Shown here: piece by piece, positions 10,401 to 19,121 of the stretch
How positions within the stretch are numbered: position 1 is the first letter of the stretch
Layout: each line of letters begins with the position of its first letter
Origin: an uncultured Clostridia bacterium
GTDB lineage: Bacteria > Bacillota > Clostridia > Christensenellales > CAG-314
Direction: 5' to 3'
Length of the DNA stretch: 53,891 nt
Assembly: GCA_947625115.1 (NCBI GenBank)
Contig: CANQND010000009.1
Coordinates: 1 to 53,891, forward strand
Translations under genes and position numbers: made by a program
Notes under the pieces: model-generated
What the model saw: the letters and a program-made list of their open reading frames with translations, nothing else
Told to the model about the DNA's origin: nothing
The model's database searches: none

Positions 10401-11027
10401 CACGAAGTAACAGGCACAACTATCTACGGCGGTACTGCAAAATTCATTATTTGGGTAATGAACCCCAACTTGCTCGAAGCGGGTAGCTTTGAAGAGGACG
10501 AGGGAATCACGGGTAACCCGCAGTCGGACAACCTCATTCAGAGCGATTTGGGACCGTGGCAATTTAGCTATCAAGGCAACACGTCCGCGTTGCAGTTGTA
10601 TGCAAGCAACGAGGAACAAAACGCGCGTATGGGAACTCAATCGTTCCACTTCTGGGATAACGGTTCCGTCAACTTCAAGCTGTATCAAATGGTGGATTTG
10701 ACCAAGTTGCAAGAGTACGGCGACGGCAAGTACAGCGCAAGTTTCGATTTCCAAGGCGACTATGCTACGGAATTGGACATTCACGCCTACATCAAAGTCA
10801 CCTACAAAGACGGTACTGCCGCCAAGACCTTTGAGGGCGAAGCCATTACGGAATTTGCAGGTTGGGAAAATTGGCAAAGAGTGACCGTCAGCACAGACGA
10901 CCTTGTGTTGAGCAATGTAGCCTCTATCGAAGTGGGTATCAGCGTTTACGCAACCCCGCTTAGCGTAACGGACGAGCAATGTCCTTGGGGCAACATCGAC
11001 AACGCGCAATTTTACAGCGATCACTAA
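7413..11027 (+). CDS. Surface GH53 endo-galactanase with six Ig-like domains and a C-terminal binding module
   Basis: A 1204-residue lipoprotein, started by an ideal AAGGAGG site. Residues 1-25 form a signal with lipobox FAAC (Cys25). Residues ~30-530 contain six Big_2 Ig-like repeats of about 80 residues, each with a V(S/T)W..S core and a GxAxIT(V/A)T strand. Residues ~545-900 are a GH53 domain with acid/base Glu698 (QVGNE) and nucleophile Glu804 (VMVLETAWAF). Residues ~925-1010 resemble a Big_4-type domain. The last ~190 residues, starting NPNLLEAGSFEED, resemble a galactan-binding CBM61-type jelly roll. It should cut galactan at the cell surface and feed the adjacent transporter. The binding-module call is the least certain part. 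Confidence 0.9.
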   Translation: MKSKKFMSIVAFLLVVCMLLPFAACAVQVEGVEISQATLTLNIGQEATLTAMVMPQTAPQNVTWQSSNTATATVDANGKVKGIAEGTALIRASADGKSAQCTVTVVDPSKGVEVQSISVNPDAVTLPLGSVATLSANVLPFNAPQDVTWSSNRPEVATVTTTGSVTAVADGVAVITATAVGGKTARCVVTCGAGVVISGVTVSPASVNLTVGATRQLTAAVEPTDADQTVTWNTENQAVVTVDDDGLITAQGKGTANVTATAVDGTHVGTCSVTVGDAAVTGIQLDPTSLTLTLGGAPQQIAVIYEPADAAPQTVNFESDSTGVASVDQNGMVTAVSAGSANITVTVDGTFTATCAVTVQQGGGAEGVRVQEVTLDENDVTLAPNETKQLTATVLPEEASDKSVSWSSNATNVARVSQSGLITARAAGTAVITVTTNDGQHTAQCTVHVVTKVSGVTLNRDNLELGVGETQQIQAIVSPATATDKAVTWHSDNEEIASVDGGNVTGHRAGETVITVTTNDGSFTAQCNVTVVIKSDTLFVSKIQSLVDRESDFIMGMDASAVPSLEQARAVNNLGYKNFEGEVEDVFQILKDNGITDIRIRIWNDPKTASGDWYGGGNCDVNNAVTIAQRCQKVGLGVIIDFHYSDFWADPGKQTAPKAWANYSTDQIATEIYNFTYESLTKIKATGVTITMVQVGNEINGGLAGTTDWSNGGDKIICNYINQGSKAVRAVTGTVEHGGAKVAVHFANPEKGNSSYAKTLNTYNVDYDVFGSSYYPQWHGTLENLANELRKVHSSYNKEVMVLETAWAFSHSDFDGCGNTSLSVTEPNSGIAPVSVQGQANHVHNVIQTVSDLGEWGIGICYWEGTWIAASTSGKSTNISLCTQYGCGWAKASARSYDSSATANGGCVIDNQAFWQSDGTPIESLKVFALVKTGNALAPVADSIADTEGYYTVGVGSIELPETVTVTLNNGSVLSVAAMWNVTPEQLEEYLNEVGVHEVTGTTIYGGTAKFIIWVMNPNLLEAGSFEEDEGITGNPQSDNLIQSDLGPWQFSYQGNTSALQLYASNEEQNARMGTQSFHFWDNGSVNFKLYQMVDLTKLQEYGDGKYSASFDFQGDYATELDIHAYIKVTYKDGTAAKTFEGEAITEFAGWENWQRVTVSTDDLVLSNVASIEVGISVYATPLSVTDEQCPWGNIDNAQFYSDH

Positions 11028-11039
11028 CAGGTAACTCTC

Positions 11040-11071
11040 GACGCGCCCCGATGGCGTTTACGAGGCGCGTC
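11040..11071 (+). other. Intercistronic hairpin between the two surface-protein genes
   Basis: GACGCGCC (11040-11047) pairs perfectly with GGCGCGTC (11064-11071) across a 16-nt loop. No T-run follows, so it is more likely an mRNA processing or stability element, or a weak attenuator, between the GH53 gene and the next surface gene than a full terminator. Confidence 0.5.
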
Positions 11072-11111
11072 GCAACCTAACAAAAACAAAAAAATCTTAT
11101 AGGAGGAAATT

Positions 11112-14100
11112 ATGAAAAAACGCATTTTCAAACTTTTGTTGGTAGTGCTTGCGTTGTCGCTCTTTGCAACGACGTTGCTTGCCGCTTGCCAACACAGCGA
11201 AGTGTACTACCTGTCCAAGGGCAGTGACTTCACCGTTTACCAAAAAGAGTCGGACGTTCCCGAAAACGTTCGCCTCACCAAGGGTGAAAATAACGTGTAC
11301 ACCTACGAAGCCGACTTTGCGCAAGGCGATCAATTTGTCGTCTACAACGTCGGTTCGGACGTTAACGTTGTCACCTCCGTCTTTTCTTCCGAACAGCACC
11401 TCACGCTTGCCGACGGCAAAGTGAGCGTTGCCGACGCGGGACATTACGCCCTTTCTTTGGACGTAGCAAAAGGCGAGTTGACCTACGTTTACACGGCACC
11501 CGCACCCTCTGCACCCACAGTTCAATCCGTTCAACTCACAGCCAAAGTGGGTACGTTGAAAGTGGGCGAAACAAGCAAATTTGTCGCCAAGGTTACAATG
11601 AGCGACACCACAACAAACGGCAACGTTACTTGGCAAAGCACCAATCAACAAGTTGCCACGGTTGACGCGGACGGCACCGTTCACGCTCTTGCGGAGGGTA
11701 CAACAGTTATTTCCGCAACGGCAGGCGGAGTGAGCGACAGCGTTCAACTCACAGTCACGCAAGCCACAACTCCCACCGTACCCGTTACGGCAATCGAGTT
11801 GAGCGGCGAAGATCTCACCGACGGCGAACTCTATCTTTATGTAGGCGATTCCGCAACTGTAAACGTTACGGTAGCACCCGCTAACGCCACCAACAAAGCG
11901 TACAGTTACCAACTTCGCGGCGAAGAGGGCGTTGTTCAGGTAAGCGCGTTGCCGAACGGGGGAGGGTACACCGTTACTACGTTGAAAGAGGGCGAAGTAA
12001 CTCTTGTTGTCACTTCCGACGAGAACGACCAAATCAAGGCGGAGTGTACTATCTATGTAGACCCCGTTGCCGTTACGGACTTGACGCTTGACCCGAGCCA
12101 AATCGGCGGAACAACCGAGTTTTACGTTGACGACGTACAAAACATTACGGTAAACGTCAGCCCCGCCAATGCCACTCACAAAGAGTACAGCTATTCTTTG
12201 GATAAAGAAGATGTTGTCCGTGTTGAAGAAGTAGAGGGCGGCTACAAAATCACCGCTTTGGCAGTAGGTACGGTAAAACTCACCGTTACATCAGATGATA
12301 ACGAGGAAGTTACCAGAGATTGCCAAATCGTAGTCAGCGCAAAGGTAGTAAAATCTATCGAATTGGAAAAGGAAATCACGGTTGAAGTTGGCGAACAATA
12401 TCAACTCACAGCCACACTCAAACCCGACGGAGCTGTTGATACCGTTACTTGGTCGGTACTGCCCGAGGGTATTGTCAGCGTAGATGAAAGTAGCGGAAAC
12501 GTCACGGCTCTCGCTCCCGGCGAAGCTACCGTTACCGCTCAATCGGGCAACGGCGTAACGGCGCAGTGCAAAGTTATCGTTCCAACACACTTGACGGCAA
12601 TGTCCATTCCCTCGTCGTTGACGATCTACACGGGCGACGGCGCACAACCTCGCGATATCGAAGTCAGCGTTACTCCTACCAACGCCACTTACAAAGATTT
12701 CACTGTGGAAGTTGAACAAGAGGGCGACGTCATCAGCTACGAAAAGGGCGATGGCAAGGTTACCGTTACGGGTCTAACCGTAGGCACCGCAACGCTCACC
12801 GTTACCTCTACGGACAAGACGGAAATCTCCGCCTCCTGCACGATAACCGTAAAGGATATTAGCGAGGCTGTTCCCTATGTAAGCAGAAGCTCTGTTAAAA
12901 TGGATATCGGCAGTAGCGAAACCATACAGGTATACAGCGACGCGGGCGAAATTACAGGTATCGAATTTGACCGTACGTCCTCCGCGGTAGGCGCAACAGC
13001 CGAAAAAGTGGACGGCGTTTGGAACGTTACTATTACGGGTAACAAATTCTGCTACACCAACATAAAAGTTAAACCCACTGTCGGCGAAGTAACTACCGAA
13101 ATAGACGTATGGGTCAAAGTAGCCCCCGATTACTTCTATCTTACGGGCGATTGGGACGGCGACGGATCTGGTTGGGAAACTCAGTCCAGCGAGGACGACG
13201 CGCGTTCCGCAAACTTGTTGTTGGAACAAACGGAGGATCACGTTTACATTTACGAAATCACACGCGACATTGAAGCGGGTGCCAAGTTCTACATTTTGCC
13301 CGCCAATATCGACACCAATTGGGATAACGCTTTGAAAACGGCTTATTACAAGGCGTTGAGCAATGCGGAGGGTCTTGGCGTAACCGTACCCGACAATCAG
13401 AACGTACAAGTAGCCTACACGGGCAACTACACAATCAAACTGACGTTGGACGCTTCCGAATGTAGATGGAACGTAACGGTAAACTATCTCGCGCCCGAGG
13501 ACGTGAAAATAACCGCGACAGAGCCGAGCTTGGTTTACGACCCCGAGAACAACCCCGAAACGAATTTGTCTTTCGTCATTACGCCGACCTTAGTTGCCAA
13601 CAGTATTTCGGAAAAGAATATTGTTTGGAGCGTTGTTGAAGAACAGTACAAAGATTGGATCGAGTTGACTCCGAGATCGGAATCTACCTCTATACTCTAC
13701 ACAGCTAAACTTGTCAAATTTGAGGGCGAAGAAGAAGTTAAGATTACAATTTCCGCTACAATCACAGCGGGCAACTTTGTAAAGACAGCTACTATCGAAT
13801 TGACGGCAATGCCGCAAGGTTCTGCCGCAAAACCCGTAACCGAAATCAACTTCTCGGAAGAAGGACCCGTTTATGTAAACGTGTCAAGCGGTTGGACTCA
13901 CACGCTCAAAGCAACGGTAAACGAAGACGCAACCGTTCAAGATGTAACGTACAGTATTGTGTCCACTCCCAACTTCAACGGAGATTCCACTCAAAAATGC
14001 TTTACAATCAACAGCACTTCGGGTGTGCTTACCGCTATTCAATTTGGTAGAGTAACCGTCAAAGCTACGTCCGTTGGAGATGACGCAGATGGCAGAAAGG

Positions 14101-14999
14101 TCAGCGCGACAATTGATGTTGTATTTTACAGCACAACGCTTAAATTGTCAGGTTCTTTCTACGGTCACTCCAATTCCGATTGGAAACAAAATCTTCTTAA
14201 CTACACAACAAAGAACTCCAACACTTCCTACACTTGGACAGGCGTTGAACTCCACAAAAACGATCAACTTGTAGTTTTGTACAGCAGTTCGGAGTGGAGC
14301 AAAGGTATTATGCGTACGTTCCAACACCTTAAATCGTCCCCCATCGGAGCATTGACGGCGGAAACAAGTGGCGACACAAGTTTCAAGGTAGTAACGGCTG
14401 GTATCTACGATATAGTTGTGAATCTTGATTTGGCTACGCCCACAGTTACTTTCACCAAGACAGGCGACATTGAGGTTGCGGACACTTGGAGTTACACGGC
14501 AAGCATTTATATGAACTATGTCAACACCTACACCACGGACATCAAAACATTGACAAATGTTACGGTCAGCAACGAAAGCCCCACCGTTAAGTTTGTATAT
14601 GATTTCTCCCATAGCAAAATCGCAACAAACAGCGGTCAAAAATTCAATTGGAAGATAGTTGCAAACGGCTCGGAAAAGTGGTATAGCGATAACGCGAACA
14701 AGATTACTTACTCTGGAACAGGCGTAAGCAGTGCCTACGGTTCGGCAACGACTTGGTATTATTACAATGGACAGATTGAATCCAAACAGGCAATCAAGAA
14801 CACGACTTGGACGTTTACGTTTACGTTTGACGCGGACGGTAATGTTACCAAGTGTTTGATTGAATCGGGCGACACATCTGCCGCAGCGGCAAGCGTACAA
14901 CAGCCGCAAAGTGCGATTGTAGGTGTGAACAATGTAGTTTTGAGCGACCTCAAACGCCAAGTGGCAGTTATGAACGCTGTCCCCGTAGTCAAGTTTTAA
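11112..14999 (+). CDS. Giant Ig-like (Big_2) surface lipoprotein with probable carbohydrate-binding domains
   Basis: A 1295-residue secreted protein with lipobox LAAC (Cys26) and an AGGAGG site 6 nt before the ATG. After a ~110-residue N-terminal domain (starting YYLSKGSDF) come repeated Big_2-type Ig domains covering about residues 135-590. Around residues 660-790 a domain begins DYFYLTGDWDGDGSGW, and near residue 1015 another begins TLKLSGSFYGHSNSDW. Both resemble the SusE/SusF-like or starch-module beta-sandwich type, but that is only a resemblance. No catalytic motif is visible. As the last gene before the terminator of the galactan cluster, it may be a non-catalytic glycan-capture protein. 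Confidence 0.8.
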   Translation: MKKRIFKLLLVVLALSLFATTLLAACQHSEVYYLSKGSDFTVYQKESDVPENVRLTKGENNVYTYEADFAQGDQFVVYNVGSDVNVVTSVFSSEQHLTLADGKVSVADAGHYALSLDVAKGELTYVYTAPAPSAPTVQSVQLTAKVGTLKVGETSKFVAKVTMSDTTTNGNVTWQSTNQQVATVDADGTVHALAEGTTVISATAGGVSDSVQLTVTQATTPTVPVTAIELSGEDLTDGELYLYVGDSATVNVTVAPANATNKAYSYQLRGEEGVVQVSALPNGGGYTVTTLKEGEVTLVVTSDENDQIKAECTIYVDPVAVTDLTLDPSQIGGTTEFYVDDVQNITVNVSPANATHKEYSYSLDKEDVVRVEEVEGGYKITALAVGTVKLTVTSDDNEEVTRDCQIVVSAKVVKSIELEKEITVEVGEQYQLTATLKPDGAVDTVTWSVLPEGIVSVDESSGNVTALAPGEATVTAQSGNGVTAQCKVIVPTHLTAMSIPSSLTIYTGDGAQPRDIEVSVTPTNATYKDFTVEVEQEGDVISYEKGDGKVTVTGLTVGTATLTVTSTDKTEISASCTITVKDISEAVPYVSRSSVKMDIGSSETIQVYSDAGEITGIEFDRTSSAVGATAEKVDGVWNVTITGNKFCYTNIKVKPTVGEVTTEIDVWVKVAPDYFYLTGDWDGDGSGWETQSSEDDARSANLLLEQTEDHVYIYEITRDIEAGAKFYILPANIDTNWDNALKTAYYKALSNAEGLGVTVPDNQNVQVAYTGNYTIKLTLDASECRWNVTVNYLAPEDVKITATEPSLVYDPENNPETNLSFVITPTLVANSISEKNIVWSVVEEQYKDWIELTPRSESTSILYTAKLVKFEGEEEVKITISATITAGNFVKTATIELTAMPQGSAAKPVTEINFSEEGPVYVNVSSGWTHTLKATVNEDATVQDVTYSIVSTPNFNGDSTQKCFTINSTSGVLTAIQFGRVTVKATSVGDDADGRKVSATIDVVFYSTTLKLSGSFYGHSNSDWKQNLLNYTTKNSNTSYTWTGVELHKNDQLVVLYSSSEWSKGIMRTFQHLKSSPIGALTAETSGDTSFKVVTAGIYDIVVNLDLATPTVTFTKTGDIEVADTWSYTASIYMNYVNTYTTDIKTLTNVTVSNESPTVKFVYDFSHSKIATNSGQKFNWKIVANGSEKWYSDNANKITYSGTGVSSAYGSATTWYYYNGQIESKQAIKNTTWTFTFTFDADGNVTKCLIESGDTSAAAASVQQPQSAIVGVNNVVLSDLKRQVAVMNAVPVVKF

Positions 15000-15102
15000 T
15001 GTGAACGGCAGTTCTCACAGATTGCAGTCAACGCAAAAGAACACACATTCAGCTCGTCGCTCTTAACACAACCGTTTGTTACGGCGCGAGCAAGCAAAAT
15101 TC

Positions 15103-15135
15103 AAGGAAGAGGCATTTTCGCCTCTTCCTTTTTTT
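15103..15135 (+). terminator. Rho-independent terminator of the galactan operon
   Basis: An 11-bp perfect stem (15103-15113 with 15120-15130; AAGGAAGAGGC against its complement) closes a 6-nt loop and is followed by a T-run to 15135. It lies about 100 nt after the stop codon of the 1295-residue surface protein. Confidence 0.9.
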
Positions 15136-15420
15136 CCTGTCCGCAGGAAGCAAGTCTGCAACCGCGTATAAGGCTTCCCTTTACGACGAAAGGGAAGCTG
15201 GCACCGATAGATGACTGATGAGTTTCGACCTGAAAAGCAAGTCGGAAACTGCTGTAATTGCCCCCGCCGTTCCTCTCCCCGACCGCCCGCCCCCGTCCGC
15301 AGGAAGTGAGTTTGCAACGGTAATATAAACCGTCCCCGTCACGGCTACGCCGTTACGGGAAAGGGGGACCGCCGTGAGGCGGTGGAAGAGGAATATCCGC
15401 AACCAATTGCGCCCGTTCTT
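15136..15420. repeat. Mosaic intergenic repeat cluster A
   Basis: This gene-free stretch is made of modules that recur elsewhere in the window. They include a PyCCGCAGGAAG motif followed by GCAACCGCGTATAAGGCTTC, a CTTCCCTTT/AAAGGGAAG hairpin, the motif CTGATGAGTTTCGACC (15215-15230), a CCCCGACCGCCCGCCCC block, and GGGGGACCGCC with GGCGGTGG forming a palindrome (15363-15384). Similar pieces lie at 22.1-22.5 kb and 40.4-41.2 kb. No transposase or terminal repeats are seen. I see no gene here. Confidence 0.75.
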
Positions 15421-15452
15421 CTTGTTCAATCTTGAAATTTCCCTCAATATAT

Positions 15453-15481
15453 TTGTATTTTCTTCTGTAATGTGGTAAAAT
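15453..15481 (+). promoter_or_regulatory. Sigma-A-type promoter for the ECF-type/coaX/uvrBA genes
   Basis: TTGTAT (15453-15458), 17-nt spacer, TAAAAT (15476-15481). The ~90-nt leader down to the ATG at 15578 holds two weak hairpins, CGTATC/GATACG and ATCTTTT/AAAAGAT. No known riboswitch is recognisable in it. Confidence 0.55.
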
Positions 15482-15577
15482 AATCTCGGTCGTATCCGCA
15501 AGGAACGATACGCTGTTTTTATATCTTTTACCAAAAAAGATAGTCGTACCCGTTATCGGACGATATAGGAGTTTTTT

Positions 15578-16258
15578 ATGGTAAACAATAGCAAGGCTTT
15601 CAACTTGGCAAAGTACGCAATTATGTTTGCAACAATATTCGTTGCAATGATGATAGACAGGGGTATCAGCGCGGCTTTGCCAATTTCTATGGCGATTTGC
15701 GTTTTGCTGGTAACTTTCGCCTTTTGTTTTATCCAAAACAGTTGGGCGGACGGTATTGCGGCGTTTACGTGTTTCGGCGTGGCGTCCTTTATCAAGGCGT
15801 TTATCTTCCCCGACGCCATTGTGTGGTACTACAAGCCGCTTGTGTACATTGTGCCGCGCGTGCTTGCGGGAGTTATGTGCTTTGGCGCGTACAGGTTGGC
15901 TTTGCTTGCCGTCAAGCGCGTAAAACAACGCCGTTTGGCGCAGATGATCGCAATGACGGCGGCGATAGCGGTGGGCTTGGTTTCCAATACTGTTTTCTTC
16001 CTGTTGCCCTTTGGCTACCTTTCGGAGGGAGGCAAAGGGTTTGTCGCGGCTGTAAAGGGCTTGGTGTTTGTCAACATCTTGCCCGAGTATCTCACGTCGC
16101 TGCTTGTTGCGCCGTGGGTGGTGTTGGGCGTTCGTCGCGGCTTGCACCTTGGTGTAGAGGGCAATCAAGTTGCGGCAAAACAGGGCGAGGAACTGCCCGA
16201 ACAAACGGAGTCCGTTTCGCCGCAAGAGGAACAGCCTGTTTCGGAATCGCACAAGTAA
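15578..16258 (+). CDS. Membrane protein, probable ECF transporter S component (pantothenate?)
   Basis: A 226-residue protein with about five or six membrane helices and a soluble Glu/Gln/Pro-rich tail after residue ~195. Size, helix layout and the absence of an ATPase domain fit the substrate-binding S subunits of energy-coupling-factor transporters, which use a shared ATPase module encoded elsewhere. The next gene is coaX, which phosphorylates pantothenate, so pantothenate or a precursor is a reasonable substrate guess (in other Firmicutes, PanT fills this role). The ATG at 15578 follows AGGAG. It could instead be another small vitamin S component. Confidence 0.65.
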   Translation: MVNNSKAFNLAKYAIMFATIFVAMMIDRGISAALPISMAICVLLVTFAFCFIQNSWADGIAAFTCFGVASFIKAFIFPDAIVWYYKPLVYIVPRVLAGVMCFGAYRLALLAVKRVKQRRLAQMIAMTAAIAVGLVSNTVFFLLPFGYLSEGGKGFVAAVKGLVFVNILPEYLTSLLVAPWVVLGVRRGLHLGVEGNQVAAKQGEELPEQTESVSPQEEQPVSESHK

Positions 16259-16310
16259 CAACGTTTGTGTACGGCAATGCAAAATACTTTGCGGCTGTGT
16301 GGAGAAAATT

Positions 16311-17087
16311 ATGATAATAACGGTAGACATTGGCAACACTAACATAAAAATCGGTCTTTTTGCCGACAACGGCAAGTTGTGCAACTCTTTCAAAATGAGT
16401 ACGGACGTAAAACGCACCTCGGACGAGTACGTCGCGTTGCTGTTGCAACTGCTCACCTACAACCATATAGACGTTGGCTCGGTGACGGGAGCTATTTTGT
16501 CCTCGGTCATTCCTCAGCTGGACTACACCTTTACAAACGTCATTCAGCACGTGTTTGGGGTAAGACCGCTTGTGGTGGGGGTAGGAGTAAAAACGGGGCT
16601 TGCCATTCGTTACGAATTTCCCAAAGAGTTGGGCAGCGACCGTATCATCACCTGCGTTGCGGCGGAAAAACAGTACGGCGCGCCCTTTGTGGTGGTGGAT
16701 TTCGGCACGGCGACCACTTTCAACGCGGTAAACGACAAACGCGAGTTTGTGGGCGGTGCGATCACGCTCGGACTGAAAGCCACAATGGAAAGTTTGGCGC
16801 GTTGCACTGCCAAGTTGCCCAGCGTGGAATTGGAAACCCCCTCCAAAGTGACGGCGCAATCTACGCGCAAAGCCATTCAAAGCGGCGTTATCTACGGCGC
16901 GGTTGGGCAGATAAAGTACATCGTCGAACGCATAAAACGCGAATTGGGGTTGGAAAAATTGCAAGTTATCGCAACGGGCGGTATGGCGCACCTCGTTGCG
17001 GACATCGAACCCATTTTCGACCATATAGACAGGGAACTCTCCTTGAAAGGGTTGTACGAAATTTACCGCCTCAACACCGAAAAGTAA
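16311..17087 (+). CDS. coaX: Type III pantothenate kinase
   Basis: A 258-residue enzyme of the acetate/sugar-kinase fold that makes 4'-phosphopantothenate, the first step of coenzyme A synthesis. The N-terminal phosphate loop is DIGNTN (from Asp6), the GSDR segment is at residues 108-111, and FGTATTFN follows near residues 128-135, as expected for CoaX. The start is the ATG at 16311 with GGAG 7 nt upstream; the open frame upstream is not coding. It sits between a probable vitamin transporter gene and uvrB, and coaE (the last step of the same pathway) is also in this window at 25237. Confidence 0.95.
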   Translation: MIITVDIGNTNIKIGLFADNGKLCNSFKMSTDVKRTSDEYVALLLQLLTYNHIDVGSVTGAILSSVIPQLDYTFTNVIQHVFGVRPLVVGVGVKTGLAIRYEFPKELGSDRIITCVAAEKQYGAPFVVVDFGTATTFNAVNDKREFVGGAITLGLKATMESLARCTAKLPSVELETPSKVTAQSTRKAIQSGVIYGAVGQIKYIVERIKRELGLEKLQVIATGGMAHLVADIEPIFDHIDRELSLKGLYEIYRLNTEK

Positions 17088-17105
17088 CTTTTTTGCGAGC
17101 TTAGT

Positions 17106-19067
17106 ATGCAATTCAAACTTCACTCCAAATTTCAACCCTGCGGCGACCAACCGCAGGCAATAGAAAAACTTACGCAGGGCATAAAGGACGGCTTGGCAAC
17201 GCAAGTGTTGCGCGGAGTTACGGGTAGCGGCAAAACCTTTACAATGGCGAACATAATTGCCAACGTAAACCGTCCCGCATTGGTTATTTGCCACAACAAA
17301 ACGCTTGCCGCGCAGTTGTGCAACGAATTCAGAGAGTTTTTCCCCGAAAACAGAGTGGAATTTTTTGTGTCCTACTACGATTACTATATGCCCGAAAGTT
17401 ACATACCCTCGCGCGACTTGTACATCGAAAAGGAAATTGACATAAACGACGAAATCGACCGCTTGCGCCACAGCGCGACGTGCAGTCTTTTTGAACGGCG
17501 CGATACGATTGTGGTGGCTTCGGTAAGCTGTATCTACGGCTTGGGCGCGCCCGGCGAGTACTACAAATTGAGCCTTTCTCTTCGCCCCGGCGACGAGGTG
17601 AGCCGTCAGGACGTGATAAAAAAGTTGATTTCGATACAGTACGTCCGCAACGATATGGACTTCAAGCGCGGCACGTTCCGCGTGAGGGGCGACGTGTTGG
17701 AAATTTATCCAGCAAGTTATTCCGACCACGCCGTAAGAGTGCAATTTTGGGGCGACGAAGTGGAAAAATTGCAGGAAATAGAGGCGTTGACGGGCAACGT
17801 GGTGGCAAATCTGCTACACACCGTCATTTTCCCCGCAAGCCAATACGTGGTGGAGGGTATCACAATGGAAAAGGCCCTCAAAGAAATCCAAGAAGATATG
17901 AACTACGAAGTAGCCGACTTTTTGGAAGCCAACAAGGTTGTGGAGGGGCAACGCCTCAAACAGCGCGTAAGCTACGACATCGAAATGATGCGCGAAATGG
18001 GCTATTGCAGCGGTATCGAAAACTACTCTCGCTACTTTGACGGGCGCGAGGCGGGACAGCCGCCCTACTCGCTTCTCGACTACTTCCCCGACGATTTTAT
18101 CACCTTTATCGACGAAAGCCATATGACCATTCCGCAAATTCGCGGTATGTACAACGGCGACAGGGCGCGGAAAATCAACTTGGTGGGTTACGGGTTCCGC
18201 CTCAAATCCGCCTACGACAACCGCCCGTTGACTTTTGAGGAGTTCGATGCGCGTTTGGGACAGCTTGTGTGCGTTTCCGCAACGCCCGCCGACTACGAAC
18301 TCAACCGCGCCGACAACGTGGTGGAACAACTCATTCGCCCAACGGGCTTGCTCGATCCGTCGGTGGAAGTGCGCCCCGTAGAGGGACAAATAGACGACCT
18401 TTTGGGAGAAATCAACAAAGTTGTCGCAAGCGGCGGTCGCGTTCTCGTTACCACCCTCACCAAGCGTATGGCGGAAAGCCTGACGGACTTCCTCGCCAAG
18501 CAGGACGTGCGCGTGCGCTATATGCACAGCGAAATAGACACCCTCGAACGCGTGGAGATCGTTTCGGGACTGAAAAAGGGCGACTTTGACGTGCTTGTGG
18601 GAATAAATCTGTTGCGCGAGGGCTTGGATATGCCGCAGGTAAAGCTGGTGGCTATTCTGGACGCGGACAAGGAGGGCTTTTTGCGAAGCGACACCGCGCT
18701 CATTCAGACGATAGGCAGAGCCGCCCGCAACAGCGAGGGCAGAGTGGTTATGTACGCCGACATTGTGACCGACAGTATGCGCCGCGCCATAGAGGAAACA
18801 AACCGTCGCCGCAAGGTACAGCACGAGTACAACGTCTTGCACAACATAACTCCGCGTACCATCGAACACGACGTGGAAAACACGTTGGAAATCACTCAAA
18901 AAGCCTCTTCCGAAATGAGCGTGGCGGAGATGGAACGAGAAATCGCCAACCTCACCGCCCGAATGAAAACCGCCGCAAATCAGCTGGACTTTGAAAAAGC
19001 CATCGTCCTGCGCGAACAGGTAAACCAACTTACCAAAAAGTTGGACAAGGCAAAGAAAAAGAGGTAA
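17106..19067 (+). CDS. uvrB: Excinuclease ABC subunit UvrB
   Basis: A 653-residue DNA-damage verification helicase of nucleotide excision repair. Walker A GVTGSGKT is at residues 37-44. The beta-hairpin that inserts between strands is visible ([20 protein letters not shown]), as are [16 protein letters not shown] and the helicase motif VI region (QTIGRAARN). The C-terminal UVR domain that contacts UvrA/UvrC occupies the last ~40 residues. Full length for the family. It begins 18 nt after coaX and is followed by uvrA, so the damage-recognition pair is co-encoded. Confidence 0.98.
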   Translation: MQFKLHSKFQPCGDQPQAIEKLTQGIKDGLATQVLRGVTGSGKTFTMANIIANVNRPALVICHNKTLAAQLCNEFREFFPENRVEFFVSYYDYYMPESYIPSRDLYIEKEIDINDEIDRLRHSATCSLFERRDTIVVASVSCIYGLGAPGEYYKLSLSLRPGDEVSRQDVIKKLISIQYVRNDMDFKRGTFRVRGDVLEIYPASYSDHAVRVQFWGDEVEKLQEIEALTGNVVANLLHTVIFPASQYVVEGITMEKALKEIQEDMNYEVADFLEANKVVEGQRLKQRVSYDIEMMREMGYCSGIENYSRYFDGREAGQPPYSLLDYFPDDFITFIDESHMTIPQIRGMYNGDRARKINLVGYGFRLKSAYDNRPLTFEEFDARLGQLVCVSATPADYELNRADNVVEQLIRPTGLLDPSVEVRPVEGQIDDLLGEINKVVASGGRVLVTTLTKRMAESLTDFLAKQDVRVRYMHSEIDTLERVEIVSGLKKGDFDVLVGINLLREGLDMPQVKLVAILDADKEGFLRSDTALIQTIGRAARNSEGRVVMYADIVTDSMRRAIEETNRRRKVQHEYNVLHNITPRTIEHDVENTLEITQKASSEMSVAEMEREIANLTARMKTAANQLDFEKAIVLREQVNQLTKKLDKAKKKR

Positions 19068-19121
19068 CGCCGCTCGGCAAACCTATCGACCCGTTACGTT
19101 TTGGGGAAAACATATAATATT

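Noticed and set aside
15215..15230. CTGATGAG in the repeats looks like the core of a hammerhead ribozyme.
   Set aside because: The required GAAA half is present only as its complement (TTTC) on the same strand, and the three-stem layout cannot be drawn.
19101..19121. TTG start adding seven residues to UvrA.
   Set aside because: The family begins at the [14 protein letters not shown] segment, which the ATG at 19122 gives directly.
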